Below, one piece after another: positions 32,018 through 40,767 of a stretch of DNA of 64,000 nucleotides. Position numbers and translations under genes: made by a program. Every line of letters begins with the position of its first letter. The stretch's first letter is position 1. This DNA is from an uncultured Hydrogenophaga sp. (GTDB lineage: Bacteria; Pseudomonadota; Gammaproteobacteria; Burkholderiales; Burkholderiaceae_C). Where the stretch lies: the NCBI RefSeq assembly GCF_958439165.1, contig NZ_OY288124.1, positions 1 through 64,000 on the forward strand, in the 5' to 3' direction. Below the pieces are notes generated by a model, which was given only the letters and a program-made list of their open reading frames with translations, was not told where the DNA came from and searched no databases.

Positions 32018-32531
32018 GCTTGTCCGGCTGGACGATCTCGATCCAGTAGCCGTCCGGGTCCTTGATGAAGGCAACGTCCTTCATCTTGCCCTGATCGGGG
32101 CGCTTCACGTAGGTCACGTTGTTCTGGTCGAACCAGGCCACGGCGGTGTCGAGGTCGGGCACCGAGAAGCAGATGTGTCCGAAACCCTGCGGCTGGGCGT
32201 TGCCGTCGTGGTACTTGAAGTCGGCCTGGGTTTCGGTGCCCCAGTTGTGGGTCAGTTCGAGCACGCCGCGCTGGCTGAAGGTCCAGGCGGTGCGCTGGCC
32301 CACCTCTTCGGGGGCTTCGCCATCTTCCGGCCGGGCCAGGAAGAACAGCGAGAAGGACATTTCCGGGAAGTCCAGCTTGCGCAGCAGGCGCATGCCCATG
32401 ACCCGGGTGTAGAAGTCCAGCGACACCTTCGGGTCCTTGACCCGCATCATGGTGTGGTTGAAGACGAATCCGCGCGTGGCGGCATCGGGCTGGGCATGGA
32501 CGCCCGGCTGGTTTTCGGTGTGGAAGCTCAT
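31998..32531 (-). CDS. gloA: lactoylglutathione lyase (glyoxalase I)
   Basis: 177 aa, long eukaryote/Pseudomonas-type glyoxalase I: FNHTMMRVKDPKVSLDFYTR, LELTHNWGTE, GFGHICFSVPD and DPDGYWIEIVQP. The four metal ligands would be His (first block, where the human enzyme has Gln), Glu, His and Glu. It converts the methylglyoxal-glutathione hemithioacetal to lactoylglutathione. It lies 34 bases after the RHH-domain gene on the same strand. Confidence 0.93.
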   Translation of the reverse strand: MSFHTENQPGVHAQPDAATRGFVFNHTMMRVKDPKVSLDFYTRVMGMRLLRKLDFPEMSFSLFFLARPEDGEAPEEVGQRTAWTFSQRGVLELTHNWGTETQADFKYHDGNAQPQGFGHICFSVPDLDTAVAWFDQNNVTYVKRPDQGKMKDVAFIKDPDGYWIEIVQPDKLTALGR

Positions 32532-32565
32532 GCGGTGGGTGAGATCGACAAAAGGAACGGAGTGG

Positions 32566-32952
32566 TCACCGGGGCCTCAGCGTGGCCACGGTGGTGCTGG
32601 GCACGGGGAGGTTTCGGCCATGGGTGCCGGTGGCCTGGACCGGAAGATCCGGGAGGTCCGGGCTGTCGGCACCCTGGCGTTCCATCTCCATCATGCGGCG
32701 ACGCAGATAGCGCATGCAGGTGACCCTCAGGAACGAGGCAAAGTTCGGCACCTCGCCCCGATGCGCCAGGATTTCGTCGTGGAACTGGGCGATCAGCGCG
32801 TTGGTGGTGCAGCCCTCGTCCTCGGCCATTTCGGCCAGGATGTCCCACACCATGTTCTCCAGCCGGATGCTGGTCAGCACACCGTGCATGCGCACGGTGC
32901 GTGAGCGCTGCTCGTACTGGATCGGGTCGGCCTTGACGAAGAATTCGCACAT
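32566..32952 (-). CDS. ribbon-helix-helix (RHH_4-like) domain protein, 128 aa
   Basis: The segment RTVRMHGVLTSIRLENMVWD with ILAEMAEDEGCTTNALIAQF fits the ribbon-helix-helix_4 family: a beta strand, then two helices starting after 'R' and 'T'. The region LRVTCMRYLRRRM follows. The C-terminal 40 residues are Pro/Thr-rich and probably disordered. It is probably a small DNA-binding protein, and as the gene next to the GMC dehydrogenase could regulate it (inference). It starts 28 bases after the GMC gene stop. Confidence 0.75.
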   Translation of the reverse strand: MCEFFVKADPIQYEQRSRTVRMHGVLTSIRLENMVWDILAEMAEDEGCTTNALIAQFHDEILAHRGEVPNFASFLRVTCMRYLRRRMMEMERQGADSPDLPDLPVQATGTHGRNLPVPSTTVATLRPR

Positions 32953-32980
32953 GGAGGTCTCCTGCAGCGGGTGGGGGCCA

Positions 32981-34549
32981 TCAGATCGCCCGGGCTTTCA
33001 TCTGCTTCGCAATGTAGTCGGCCTGGCGGATGGCCAGTGTCACGATGGTGAGCGTGGGATTTTCCGCGCCGCCGGTGGTGAACTGGCTGCCGTCGCTGAT
33101 GAACAGGTTGGGTATGTCGTGCGTCTGGCCCCACTTGTTGCACACGCCGTCCTGCTTGCGCGCGCTCATGCGGCAGGTGCCCATGTTGTGGGTGCTGGGG
33201 TACGGCGGGGTACGGAAGGTCCGGATGGCGCCAGCCGCCTGGTAGATGCGTTCGCCCTGGCGGAAGGCGTGTTCGCGCATGGCGATGTCGTTCTCGTGAT
33301 CGTCGAAGTGCACGTTGGGCACGTGGTTGCCCCACTGGTCCTTGACGTTGGTGTTGAGAGTGATGCGGTTGGTCTCGCGCGGCATGTCCTCGCCCACCAG
33401 CCACATGCCGGCGAGGTTGGTGTAGTGGTCCATCCACCAGGCGAAGTCCTCGCCCCAGCCACCCGGATTCAGGAAGGCGGCCATGAACGGCACGCCCAGC
33501 GACAGGGTTTCCAGCTCGTACCCCCCTGCAAAACCGCGCTTGGTGTTGTGACCTGCTTCATCACGCACGATGCCGGCCATGGTGGTGCCGCGGTACATGT
33601 GCACCGGGTCCTTGAAGGCGGCGTACACCGAGCCGGTCATGTGGCGCATGTAGTTGCGCCCCACCTGTCCGGAGCTGTTGGCCAGACCGTCCTTGAACAT
33701 GTTCGAGGCCGACAGCAGCAGCAGGCGCGGGGTTTCGATGGCATTGCCGGCCACGCACACGATGCGGGCCTTCTGGCGCTGCTCCTTCTTGTCCTTGTCG
33801 TAGTACACGACGCCGGTCACCAGACCCTTGTCGTTGTGCTCGATGCGGGTCACGTGGCATTCGCTGCGCAGCTCGAAATTGCCGGTGGCCTCGGCACGCG
33901 GGATCTCGGTGTAGAGCGTGCTCCACTTGGCGCCGCTCTTGCAGCCCTGGAAGCAGAAGCCCAGCTGCAGGCAGCGGCCCCGGCCGTCACGCGGCTGGCT
34001 GTTGATGGCCATGTTGCCGGTGTGCACTTCCTTGTAGCCGAGCTTCTTGGCCCCGGCATGCATCACCTTGAAGTTGTTGTTGCCCGGCAGGCCCGGAATG
34101 CCGTTGGTGCGGGTCACGCCCATCTTGTTCTCGGCCCGGGCGTAGTAAGGCGCCAGCTCTTTGAGCGTGACCGGCCAGTCCAGCAAGTTGGCGCCCTGGA
34201 TGTTGCCGTACACCGTCCTGGTGCGGAACTCGTGTTCCTGGAAGCGCAGCGAGGCACCGGCCCAGTGGGTGGTGGTGCCGCCCACGGTCTTGCAGATCCA
34301 GGCCGGCAGGCCGGAGAAGTCCTTGGCCACGCGCCAGCTGCCCGAGGTGGTGCGGGTATCCAGCCAGGCCAGCTGGCTGAACGACTTCCATTCGTCGTTG
34401 ATGAAGCTGGCACTGGACTGCTGGGCACCAGCCTCCAGACAGACCACCTTGACGCCCTTCTGGGCCAGTTCGTTGGCCAGGGTGCCGCCGCCGGCACCCG
34501 AACCGATGATGACGACCACGCTGTCGTCGCTGGTTGCAAATTTCGCCAT
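32981..34549 (-). CDS. GMC-family dehydrogenase, large flavin subunit, 522 aa
   Basis: The FAD-binding motif is VVVIIGSGAGGGTLANELA (residues 11-29), with the Glu of VVCLEAG ending the second strand. GGTTTHWAG and the C-terminal THNMGTCRM and NPTLTIVTLAIR, with the catalytic His, are typical of gluconate/sorbitol-type membrane-bound dehydrogenases. GFCFQGCKSGAKWS carries a pair of Cys. It oxidises a sugar or alcohol in the periplasm and passes electrons to the chain. It is followed upstream by its small subunit gene. No cytochrome c subunit is adjacent. Confidence 0.9.
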   Translation of the reverse strand: MAKFATSDDSVVVIIGSGAGGGTLANELAQKGVKVVCLEAGAQQSSASFINDEWKSFSQLAWLDTRTTSGSWRVAKDFSGLPAWICKTVGGTTTHWAGASLRFQEHEFRTRTVYGNIQGANLLDWPVTLKELAPYYARAENKMGVTRTNGIPGLPGNNNFKVMHAGAKKLGYKEVHTGNMAINSQPRDGRGRCLQLGFCFQGCKSGAKWSTLYTEIPRAEATGNFELRSECHVTRIEHNDKGLVTGVVYYDKDKKEQRQKARIVCVAGNAIETPRLLLLSASNMFKDGLANSSGQVGRNYMRHMTGSVYAAFKDPVHMYRGTTMAGIVRDEAGHNTKRGFAGGYELETLSLGVPFMAAFLNPGGWGEDFAWWMDHYTNLAGMWLVGEDMPRETNRITLNTNVKDQWGNHVPNVHFDDHENDIAMREHAFRQGERIYQAAGAIRTFRTPPYPSTHNMGTCRMSARKQDGVCNKWGQTHDIPNLFISDGSQFTTGGAENPTLTIVTLAIRQADYIAKQMKARAI

Positions 34550-34584
34550 GTTGCTTGTCTCCTGTTCGGTGGGGGGTTCGCGGA

Positions 34585-35217
34585 TCAGAGGTCAGCCTTG
34601 GGGCTGGCTGCCTTGCCGGGCTCCGGAAGCCACTTCAGGTCCTGGAAGCCGCGGGTGATGTACCCGCCCTTCTCCCAGGCCGAACCGGGGTAGCCGAACG
34701 TGGCGTACGCCATGTCGTTGTCGTAGAGCGACGTGATGCACTGGCCGCGCACCGTGCCGAAGAAGGGCTGACTCTCCATGGCCTTGACGATGGCCAGCTT
34801 GCGGGCGGCGTCGGCCTTGGTGAAGTCGCCGCCGGCGGCCTGGTTCAAGGCCGCCACGCCGTCCTTCAGGGTCTTGGCGGCAGCGGCGTCGCCGGCGGCC
34901 TTGCCGTCCAGATCCTTGGCGAGCAGGGCGTAGACCGCGTCGGGCAGTTTCTCGTGCGGGTAGAGCACGCGCCCCATGGCCATGATGGCCTCGCCCTCGG
35001 CCTTGCTCAGCGTCTTGAGCTCGACCGCCCACACCGTGGAGGGCGCCAGCCCCGCCAGGAGGGAGCCGGTGGCCAGCGTGCCCATGAGCACCCCGCTGCC
35101 CTTGAGGAACTCCCGCCGCGCCAGCGGCAGGTGGTTCATGCCGGGCACTTCGCCCGATTCTTCATTGCAGTCGCTGAACCCGGCCGCAGCCTTGGCCTGG
35201 ATGGGGATGATGCGCAT
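34585..35217 (-). CDS. gluconate 2-dehydrogenase subunit 3-like protein, 210 aa
   Basis: A Tat signal (ARREFLKGSGVLMGTLATGS, twin Arg near residue 34) precedes a domain with LSKAEGEAIMAMGRVLYPHE and SLYDNDMAYATFGYPGSAWEKGG, the subunit 3 family. It carries the folded flavin subunit across the membrane in gluconate, fructose and sorbitol dehydrogenases. ATG 35217 has a good GGAG; ATG 35139 would give the usual shorter n-region but lacks a ribosome site. It is the first gene of a four-gene run ending with gloA. Confidence 0.87.
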   Translation of the reverse strand: MRIIPIQAKAAAGFSDCNEESGEVPGMNHLPLARREFLKGSGVLMGTLATGSLLAGLAPSTVWAVELKTLSKAEGEAIMAMGRVLYPHEKLPDAVYALLAKDLDGKAAGDAAAAKTLKDGVAALNQAAGGDFTKADAARKLAIVKAMESQPFFGTVRGQCITSLYDNDMAYATFGYPGSAWEKGGYITRGFQDLKWLPEPGKAASPKADL

Positions 35218-35318
35218 GTTGTCTCCTGCATGGGGTCGTCGCCCGCTCGAAGCGGCGGGCGTGCAGGCAGTATTCCACCCACCTCTGCGGGGCGGGTGAT
35301 ACAGCGCTGTTTACAGGG

Positions 35319-35348
35319 AAAACCCGCCTGCACCCCATGGGCAGGCGG
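35319..35348 (-). terminator. intrinsic terminator downstream of the CopD-like gene
   Basis: Read on the minus strand, CCGCCTGC and GCAGGCGG (35341-35348 and 35324-35331) pair around a nine-base loop and are followed by GTTTT. It lies 27 bases after the CopD-domain gene. The rest of the 157-base gap to the dehydrogenase operon (35218-35374) shows only a GC-rich hairpin and no clear promoter. Confidence 0.7.
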
Positions 35349-35374
35349 CTGGGGGCGGCCTCAGGGCCGCTGCG

Positions 35375-35845
35375 TCAGCCCAGCAGCAGGGTCGCGACCA
35401 CGATGATCACGCCCAGCCCCAGGTTGATCGCCACCCAGGTGCGGATGGACGCCAGTGCGGCGCCGCCCGCGGTCCAGTCGCTGGCCGCCACCGCGCGCGA
35501 CAGGCGCTTGAACAGCGCGAACCGGATGTGGCCGAAGATGCCCATCATCAAGAGGCCCAGCACCACCATCACGGTCCAGCCCAGCGGCATGCTGAACGAC
35601 AGGCCGGCCTGCACCGTCTCCTTGGCCACGCGGCCGATCATCCAGACCCCGCTGGCCAGCACCACCACCACCGCCACCGACACCAGCCGGAAGAAGCGCT
35701 GCAGGGCGTCGTGCACCAGACGCTGGCGCACCGGGGCATCGAGCGCCTGCGCGGCAGGCCGCAGGCAGAAGTGGGCAAACACCATGCCGCCCACCCAGAC
35801 GATGATGGACAGGACGTGCAGCAGCTTGAGGATGGCGTAGAGCAT
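35375..35845 (-). CDS. CopD-domain integral membrane protein, 156 aa
   Basis: Four membrane helices with the CopD-type first helix ILKLLHVLSIIVWVGGMVFA, followed by VVVVLASGVWMIG, MVVLGLLMMGIFGHIRFALF and INLGLGVIIVVATLLLG. The His in KLLHVL and in FGHIRF are conserved positions of the family. Such small CopD-like proteins may handle copper or bind haem; the function is uncertain. It is downstream of dinG on the same strand with 66 bases between. Confidence 0.78.
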   Translation of the reverse strand: MLYAILKLLHVLSIIVWVGGMVFAHFCLRPAAQALDAPVRQRLVHDALQRFFRLVSVAVVVVLASGVWMIGRVAKETVQAGLSFSMPLGWTVMVVLGLLMMGIFGHIRFALFKRLSRAVAASDWTAGGAALASIRTWVAINLGLGVIIVVATLLLG

Positions 35846-35911
35846 GGCGAAAAGGACAGGGTTGAAGATGGAGGGGTGGAGGCGCGCGGCGCGCGTTGGT
35901 TCCGTGCGGTC

Positions 35912-38146
35912 TCACACGTCGGTCGTGACGCCGCCGCTGCGCCGCTGCAGACGGTACGGCGGCAGGCCCTGCAGCATGCGCCGGCCGTAGCTCTGGCGCA
36001 GCAGCCGGCCATCGTAGCAAACCACCACCGCCTCATCGGTCTCGCTGCGCAAGGCCCTGCCGGTCCATTGCAGGAGCCGTGCGCCGGTGGCCGGCACCAC
36101 GAGTTCGCTGAAGGGGTCGCGGCCCTGGCTGCGCAGCCAGTCGGCCCGGGCCTGCCCGACCGGATCGGCCGGCGAGGCGAACGGCAGCTTGGTGATGAAC
36201 ACCCATTCGCACAGCTCGCCCGGCAGGTCCAGGCCCTCGCCGAAGGACTGCAGGCCGAACAGGATGGAAGGCTCGCCGTCGGCCACCCGCTGGGCATGGC
36301 GGCGCAGCAGCGCCGTGCGCGAGGCGTCGCCCTGCACCAGCACGGCGTCGCGCAGGGCACGGTGTTCGCCGCGCTCCAGCAGCAGCCGGGCCTGGGCCAT
36401 CTGGGCGCGGGAGGTGAACAGCACCAGCGCCCCGCGGCGCACCGGCTGCAGGTCGGTCATGAGGGCGTCGAGCATTTCGCGGGTGTAGCCGTCGACGTCC
36501 TTGGGGTCCGCCTGGGTCTGCACCACCACCAGCCGGCCCTGGCGGGCATGGTCGAACGGGCTCTGCACCTGACGCGTGGCCACGGCATCGTCCCAGGCCA
36601 GGCCGGACTCGTGCAGGAAGTGCTCGAACCCGCCGCAGGTGGTGAGCGAGGCCGACGTGACCACCGCGCCCCGCACATGCCGCCACAGGTGGCTGCGCAG
36701 CAGGTGGCCCGGCTGCAGCGGGCAGGCATGGGCGGTGAGCGTGACCAGGCCGTTCTGCACCCCGGCTTCCAGCCACTTGGCCAGTGGCGGCTGGCCGTCG
36801 GCCGCGGTCTGCAGCCACAGGTCGGCGGTTTCCTGGGCATGCTGCAGGCGCGGGGCAAAGCCGCCGATGCGGCTGTACAGCTGGGCACAGCGGGCCGCCT
36901 CCGACGGCTCCTCGCGGGCCATGGTCTTGAGCTGGGTGGCCAGCGACTCCGCCACCTTCAGCAGTGCGGTGGCGTGGGCCGACACGGTGCCGACCACCTC
37001 GTCCCAGCCGGCGGGCAGCACGCCGCCCTCGAAGCGGTCGACCGTGGGCGGGGCATCGGGTCGGCGTTCGCCCCAGCCGGGCATGCCGCCGACACGGACC
37101 ATGGCCAGCCGGGCCAGCTCGCCCATGGCGGCCTTGAGATCGCGTGCCCGTACCGCCACGTCGTCGGCCGGGTGGTGCGAGATGGCGCTGGCCACCTCGT
37201 CGAAGGCGCGCGGCAGCCGGTCGAGCCAGCTGCTGCGCATGAGGTCGACCTGGGCCGTGAACTGGCCCTGCGCAATCGACCCCAGGTGGTGGGCTTCGTC
37301 GAGCACCAGGTAGCAGTCCTGCGGGGCCGGCAGGGCGTGCAGCCCCAGGGTGGACAGCAGCAGGTCGTGGTTGACCACGATCACCTGGGCCTGGGCCAGC
37401 CGCTGCCGCGCCTGGTAGTAGCTGCAGCTGTTGTAGGCCGGACAGTGGCGGGCGGTGCAGGTATGGCGCTCGGCCGCCACCGGTCCCCACAGGCCGGGGT
37501 CGGGCGGGTCGTCGAGGCGGTCGCGGTCGCCGTCCCAGTCGCCCTGGTCGAGCGCCTGGCTCCACTGCTGGTACTGGCGGCCACGCTCCTGCCAGGTGTC
37601 GGCGGTGGCCTGCGAGAGGCCATCTTCGGTGCCGAACAGATCGGCATGGGCCGGGTCGCCACCGCCGAGCTGGTCGAGCTTGAGGCGGCACACGTAACGC
37701 CCGCGCCCCTTGGCCAGGGCATAGGCAAACGGCTGCGGCAGCAGGCCGGCCAGTGAAGGCAGGTCTTTGTGGATGAGCTGCTCCTGCAGCGCCACGGTGG
37801 CCGTGGAGATGACCACCCGGCGCCCCTGTGCCAGCGCCAGCGGGATGACGGTGGCCGCGTAGGCCGCCGATTTGCCCACCCCGGTGCCGGCCTGCACCAC
37901 CGCGATGCCACGGTCGGGCAGGGCCGCATCACCGCTGACCGACTCGTCCCCCAGCCGGACGCCGGACAAGGTCTGGGCAATGAAGGCCGCCATCTCGCGC
38001 TGGCCGGGGCGCGACCGGAAGCCGCTGGCGCGCGAGACCACATGGTCGAACGCGGCCAGGGCCAGGGCCTCGCGGGCCAGCGGGCCTTCCACGGTCGGGA
38101 CAGCGGGACCGGATGAACCGGATGGGGTGGAAGGTTGGTCGCTCAT
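35912..38146 (-). CDS. dinG: DinG-type ATP-dependent DNA helicase, 744 aa
   Basis: A superfamily 2 XPD-like helicase: Walker A in VQAGTGVGKSAAYAA, the iron-sulphur Cys cluster (YVCRLKLDQ, then HTCTARHCPAYNSC), LVLDEAHHLGS, and the C-terminal LFGLQSFGEGLDLPG and WTGRALRSETDEA. It unwinds 5'-tailed duplexes, including RNA-DNA hybrids and R-loops, in repair. Length and order of motifs are normal. The first residues (MSDQPSTPSG) are a typical flexible start. Confidence 0.93.
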   Translation of the reverse strand: MSDQPSTPSGSSGPAVPTVEGPLAREALALAAFDHVVSRASGFRSRPGQREMAAFIAQTLSGVRLGDESVSGDAALPDRGIAVVQAGTGVGKSAAYAATVIPLALAQGRRVVISTATVALQEQLIHKDLPSLAGLLPQPFAYALAKGRGRYVCRLKLDQLGGGDPAHADLFGTEDGLSQATADTWQERGRQYQQWSQALDQGDWDGDRDRLDDPPDPGLWGPVAAERHTCTARHCPAYNSCSYYQARQRLAQAQVIVVNHDLLLSTLGLHALPAPQDCYLVLDEAHHLGSIAQGQFTAQVDLMRSSWLDRLPRAFDEVASAISHHPADDVAVRARDLKAAMGELARLAMVRVGGMPGWGERRPDAPPTVDRFEGGVLPAGWDEVVGTVSAHATALLKVAESLATQLKTMAREEPSEAARCAQLYSRIGGFAPRLQHAQETADLWLQTAADGQPPLAKWLEAGVQNGLVTLTAHACPLQPGHLLRSHLWRHVRGAVVTSASLTTCGGFEHFLHESGLAWDDAVATRQVQSPFDHARQGRLVVVQTQADPKDVDGYTREMLDALMTDLQPVRRGALVLFTSRAQMAQARLLLERGEHRALRDAVLVQGDASRTALLRRHAQRVADGEPSILFGLQSFGEGLDLPGELCEWVFITKLPFASPADPVGQARADWLRSQGRDPFSELVVPATGARLLQWTGRALRSETDEAVVVCYDGRLLRQSYGRRMLQGLPPYRLQRRSGGVTTDV

Positions 38147-38172
38147 GCAGCCGGGGATTGTCCCAGACCGCT

Positions 38173-38853
38173 TCAGGCAGCCGGCAGACTGCTCAGCAAT
38201 TCACTCACACCGTCCCACACGATCTGCACCCCCAGGCACAGCAGGATGAAGGCCGAGAGGCGCAGGAAGATGACCGATCCGGCCTCGCCCAGTGGCCGCA
38301 GCAGGTGCTCGGCATACCGGAAAGCCAGGTAAAGCAGCACGGCGATCGCCACCAGGGCGGCCACACCGCCGCCCACCCGGGCCAGCGCGACGGTCATGCG
38401 CGGGTCGCTCAGCGACACGCCCACCGTGATGGCTGCCGCAATCGAGCCCGGCCCGCAGCTCACCGGGAAGGTCAGCGGGTAGAAGGCATGGCGGCGAGCC
38501 ATCTCGGGCGTGAAGGCTTCGGCCAGTTCGGTGCGGCTGTCCTCGCTGACATGGTTGGCGGTCAGCAGCCGCCAGGCCGTGGCCGCCAGGATCAGCCCGC
38601 CACCCACCCGGACGATGGGCAGCGAGATGCCGAAGAAGGCGAGCACGTGGGAGCCCACCAGCATGGAACCCAGCATCAGGCACAGCATGTAGCGGGCGAT
38701 GCGCCGCGCCAGCAGGGCCCGGGTGCGTTCGGAGGCGCCTTCGGTCAGGCCCAGGAAGATCGGCGCCGTGGCCGCCGGGTTCAGGATGGGCAGCAGGGCC
38801 GCCAGCACGAACAGGAAGCTCTTGCCGAAAGCGGCCAGCCACTCCAGCGTCAT
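38173..38853 (-). CDS. MarC-family integral membrane protein, 226 aa
   Basis: Six predicted membrane helices with the MarC hallmarks PILNPAATAPIFLGLT, RIARYMLCLMLG, VGGGLILAATAWRLL and PLTFPVSCGPGSIAAAI. The function of MarC proteins is unknown, despite the name. Its ATG overlaps the stop of the BCCT transporter gene (ATGA), so the two are probably co-expressed. Confidence 0.88.
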   Translation of the reverse strand: MTLEWLAAFGKSFLFVLAALLPILNPAATAPIFLGLTEGASERTRALLARRIARYMLCLMLGSMLVGSHVLAFFGISLPIVRVGGGLILAATAWRLLTANHVSEDSRTELAEAFTPEMARRHAFYPLTFPVSCGPGSIAAAITVGVSLSDPRMTVALARVGGGVAALVAIAVLLYLAFRYAEHLLRPLGEAGSVIFLRLSAFILLCLGVQIVWDGVSELLSSLPAA

Positions 38854-40379
38854 GGTGCGGCAGGTCGGTCGAGCTGCTCGCGCAGGCGCCGCCGCAGCAG
38901 CCGCTCGCTGCGTTCCTGGGCGGCACCGTCCTCCTGAACGCCGCGCCACAAGGCCACGGCCATCAGCACCACCACGGCAGCGAACGGCAGGGCGAACACG
39001 ATGGTCGCGGTCTGCACCGCCTTCACCCCGCCGGTGAGCAGCAGCACGATGGCCATGCCCGACACCAGCAGGCCCCAGATCACCTTGACCCGCGCCGACG
39101 GGTCGGCCTGACCGCCGGTGCTCATGGTGCCCAGCACCAGCACCGCCGAATCGCCGGAGGTCACGAAGAACACCAGCACCAGAACGGTGGCCACCGCGGC
39201 CATCAGCGTGCCGGCGGGCAAGGCGTCGAACAGGGCAAACAGGGCGCCGGCCACATCGGCCTTGACCGCCTCGGCCATCGGCACGCCCTGCATGATTTCC
39301 ATGTGCAGGGCGGTTCCGCCGAACACCGAGAACCACACGAACGCGGCCAGGGTGGGCACCAGCACCGTGCCCAGCACGAATTCGCGGATGGTGCGGCCAC
39401 GCGAGATGCGGGCAATGAACAGACCCACGAACGGTGACCAGCTCAGCCACCAGGCCCAGTAGAAGATGGTCCAGCCACCGACCCAGCCGCTGTCGCGGAA
39501 CGGCGTCATGCGCAGGCTCATGCGCACCAGTTCGCTGGTGTAGCTCCCCAGCGTGGTGGTGAAGGTGTCGATGATGGCCACGGTGGGCCCCAGCAGGAAC
39601 ACGGCCAGCGCCAGCAGGGCGGCCAGCACCAGGTTGGCACTCGACAGCCATTTGATGCCGCGCCCCAGGCCGGACAGGGCCGAGGCCAGGAAGAGCGCCG
39701 TCGTCACGCCGATGATGACCACCTGCGACGACGTGCTCACCGGCACCCCGGCCACCGCGGCCAGACCGCTGTTGATCTGCAGCGCTCCCATGCCCAGCGA
39801 GGCGGCCACACCGAAGGCGGTGGCAATGACCGCCAGCACATTGGCCGCCGGCCCGAGGCGGCGCACCGGCGCCCAGGGCAGCGACTCCACGGCCGTGCTC
39901 ACCAGGGCTGCGCCGCCGCGCCGGAACTGGAAGAAGGCGATGGCGAGCGCCACCATGCTGTAGACGGCCCACGGGTGCAGACCCCAATGGAAGAAGCTGT
40001 AGCGCATGGCGGCGTTGGCCGCCTCGGGCGTTCCCGCCGTGATCCCGGGCGGTGGCGCTCCGTAGTGCGAAACCGGTTCGGCCACACCCCAGAACACCAG
40101 GCCGATGCCCATGCCGGCAGCAAAGAGCATGGAGAACCAGGCGCCGCGCGAGAAGGTCGGCTCATCGTCGTCATGACCGAGCCGGAGCTGACCGTAGCGT
40201 CCGAAGGCCAGCACCATGGCCAGCACCACCAGACCCAGCACCACCCAGAGGTAGAACCAGCCGAAATCGCGGGTGATGACGGCCAGGGCGGTGTCGAACA
40301 CCGAGCCCAGCGATGCGGGCGAGACGACTCCCCAGAGAACGATGGCAAGGATCAGCCCCGCCGATGTGAAAAGTTGCAT
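38850..40379 (-). CDS. BCCT-family betaine/carnitine/choline transporter, 509 aa
   Basis: Twelve membrane helices in the BCCT layout. The family blocks FAAGMGIGLVFWGVAEP and HWGLHPWAVYSMVALAI are followed by the aromatic substrate box FYWAWWLSWSPFVGLFIARIS and GRTIREFVLG. The protein is Na+- or H+-coupled uptake of quaternary amines. It lacks the long C-terminal osmosensing tail of BetP, so it is probably a substrate uptake system. GGAGG precedes the start. MarC follows by overlap. Confidence 0.93.
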   Translation of the reverse strand: MQLFTSAGLILAIVLWGVVSPASLGSVFDTALAVITRDFGWFYLWVVLGLVVLAMVLAFGRYGQLRLGHDDDEPTFSRGAWFSMLFAAGMGIGLVFWGVAEPVSHYGAPPPGITAGTPEAANAAMRYSFFHWGLHPWAVYSMVALAIAFFQFRRGGAALVSTAVESLPWAPVRRLGPAANVLAVIATAFGVAASLGMGALQINSGLAAVAGVPVSTSSQVVIIGVTTALFLASALSGLGRGIKWLSSANLVLAALLALAVFLLGPTVAIIDTFTTTLGSYTSELVRMSLRMTPFRDSGWVGGWTIFYWAWWLSWSPFVGLFIARISRGRTIREFVLGTVLVPTLAAFVWFSVFGGTALHMEIMQGVPMAEAVKADVAGALFALFDALPAGTLMAAVATVLVLVFFVTSGDSAVLVLGTMSTGGQADPSARVKVIWGLLVSGMAIVLLLTGGVKAVQTATIVFALPFAAVVVLMAVALWRGVQEDGAAQERSERLLRRRLREQLDRPAAP

Positions 40380-40767
40380 GCAAGCCTCCCGATGCGCCTG
40401 CCGGACGGAAAAGACGGGCCCCGCAGCCGCCTGGAGACGGCGGTGCGGAAGGCCCGGGGTCGGGCAGGCGTTGGTTGTGAAAGCGGCGGGTCGGGTGGCC
40501 CGATGTGCAGCATGGTCACCTGCCGTCCGCGCGGGTCGGGGCAGGGGCTGTCAGCAAGGGCCGGCGTCGCGGTGATCGGATCACCGGCCGGACTGCCGCA
40601 TGGATGGTTCCAGCGAACGGTGCATTGTCGCCCGCGACCCGCAGACCGCCGGGGTCCAATCCACCGCCCTGGCATGGACCCAATGCGCCAGGGGCCGTAT
40701 GCCCGGCCGGTCCGAGCCGCACTATGCTGGCGGCTGCGCCGACGTGGCGCGACCTGCTGCAACCGAC
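40380..40767. other. 388-base gap between divergent transporter genes
   Basis: No gene is convincing here. The stretch is GC-rich with short inverted repeats such as GGTGATCGGATCACC (40579-40593; GGTGATC/GGATCACC). A TATGCT at 40723-40728 could be the -10 element for the downstream antiporter gene, about 40 bases before its ATG. The promoter of the BCCT gene must also lie here but was not identified. Confidence 0.5.

Noticed and set aside
35528..37756. 742-codon open frame opposite dinG
   Set aside because: Antisense shadow; the helicase motifs on the minus strand are decisive.
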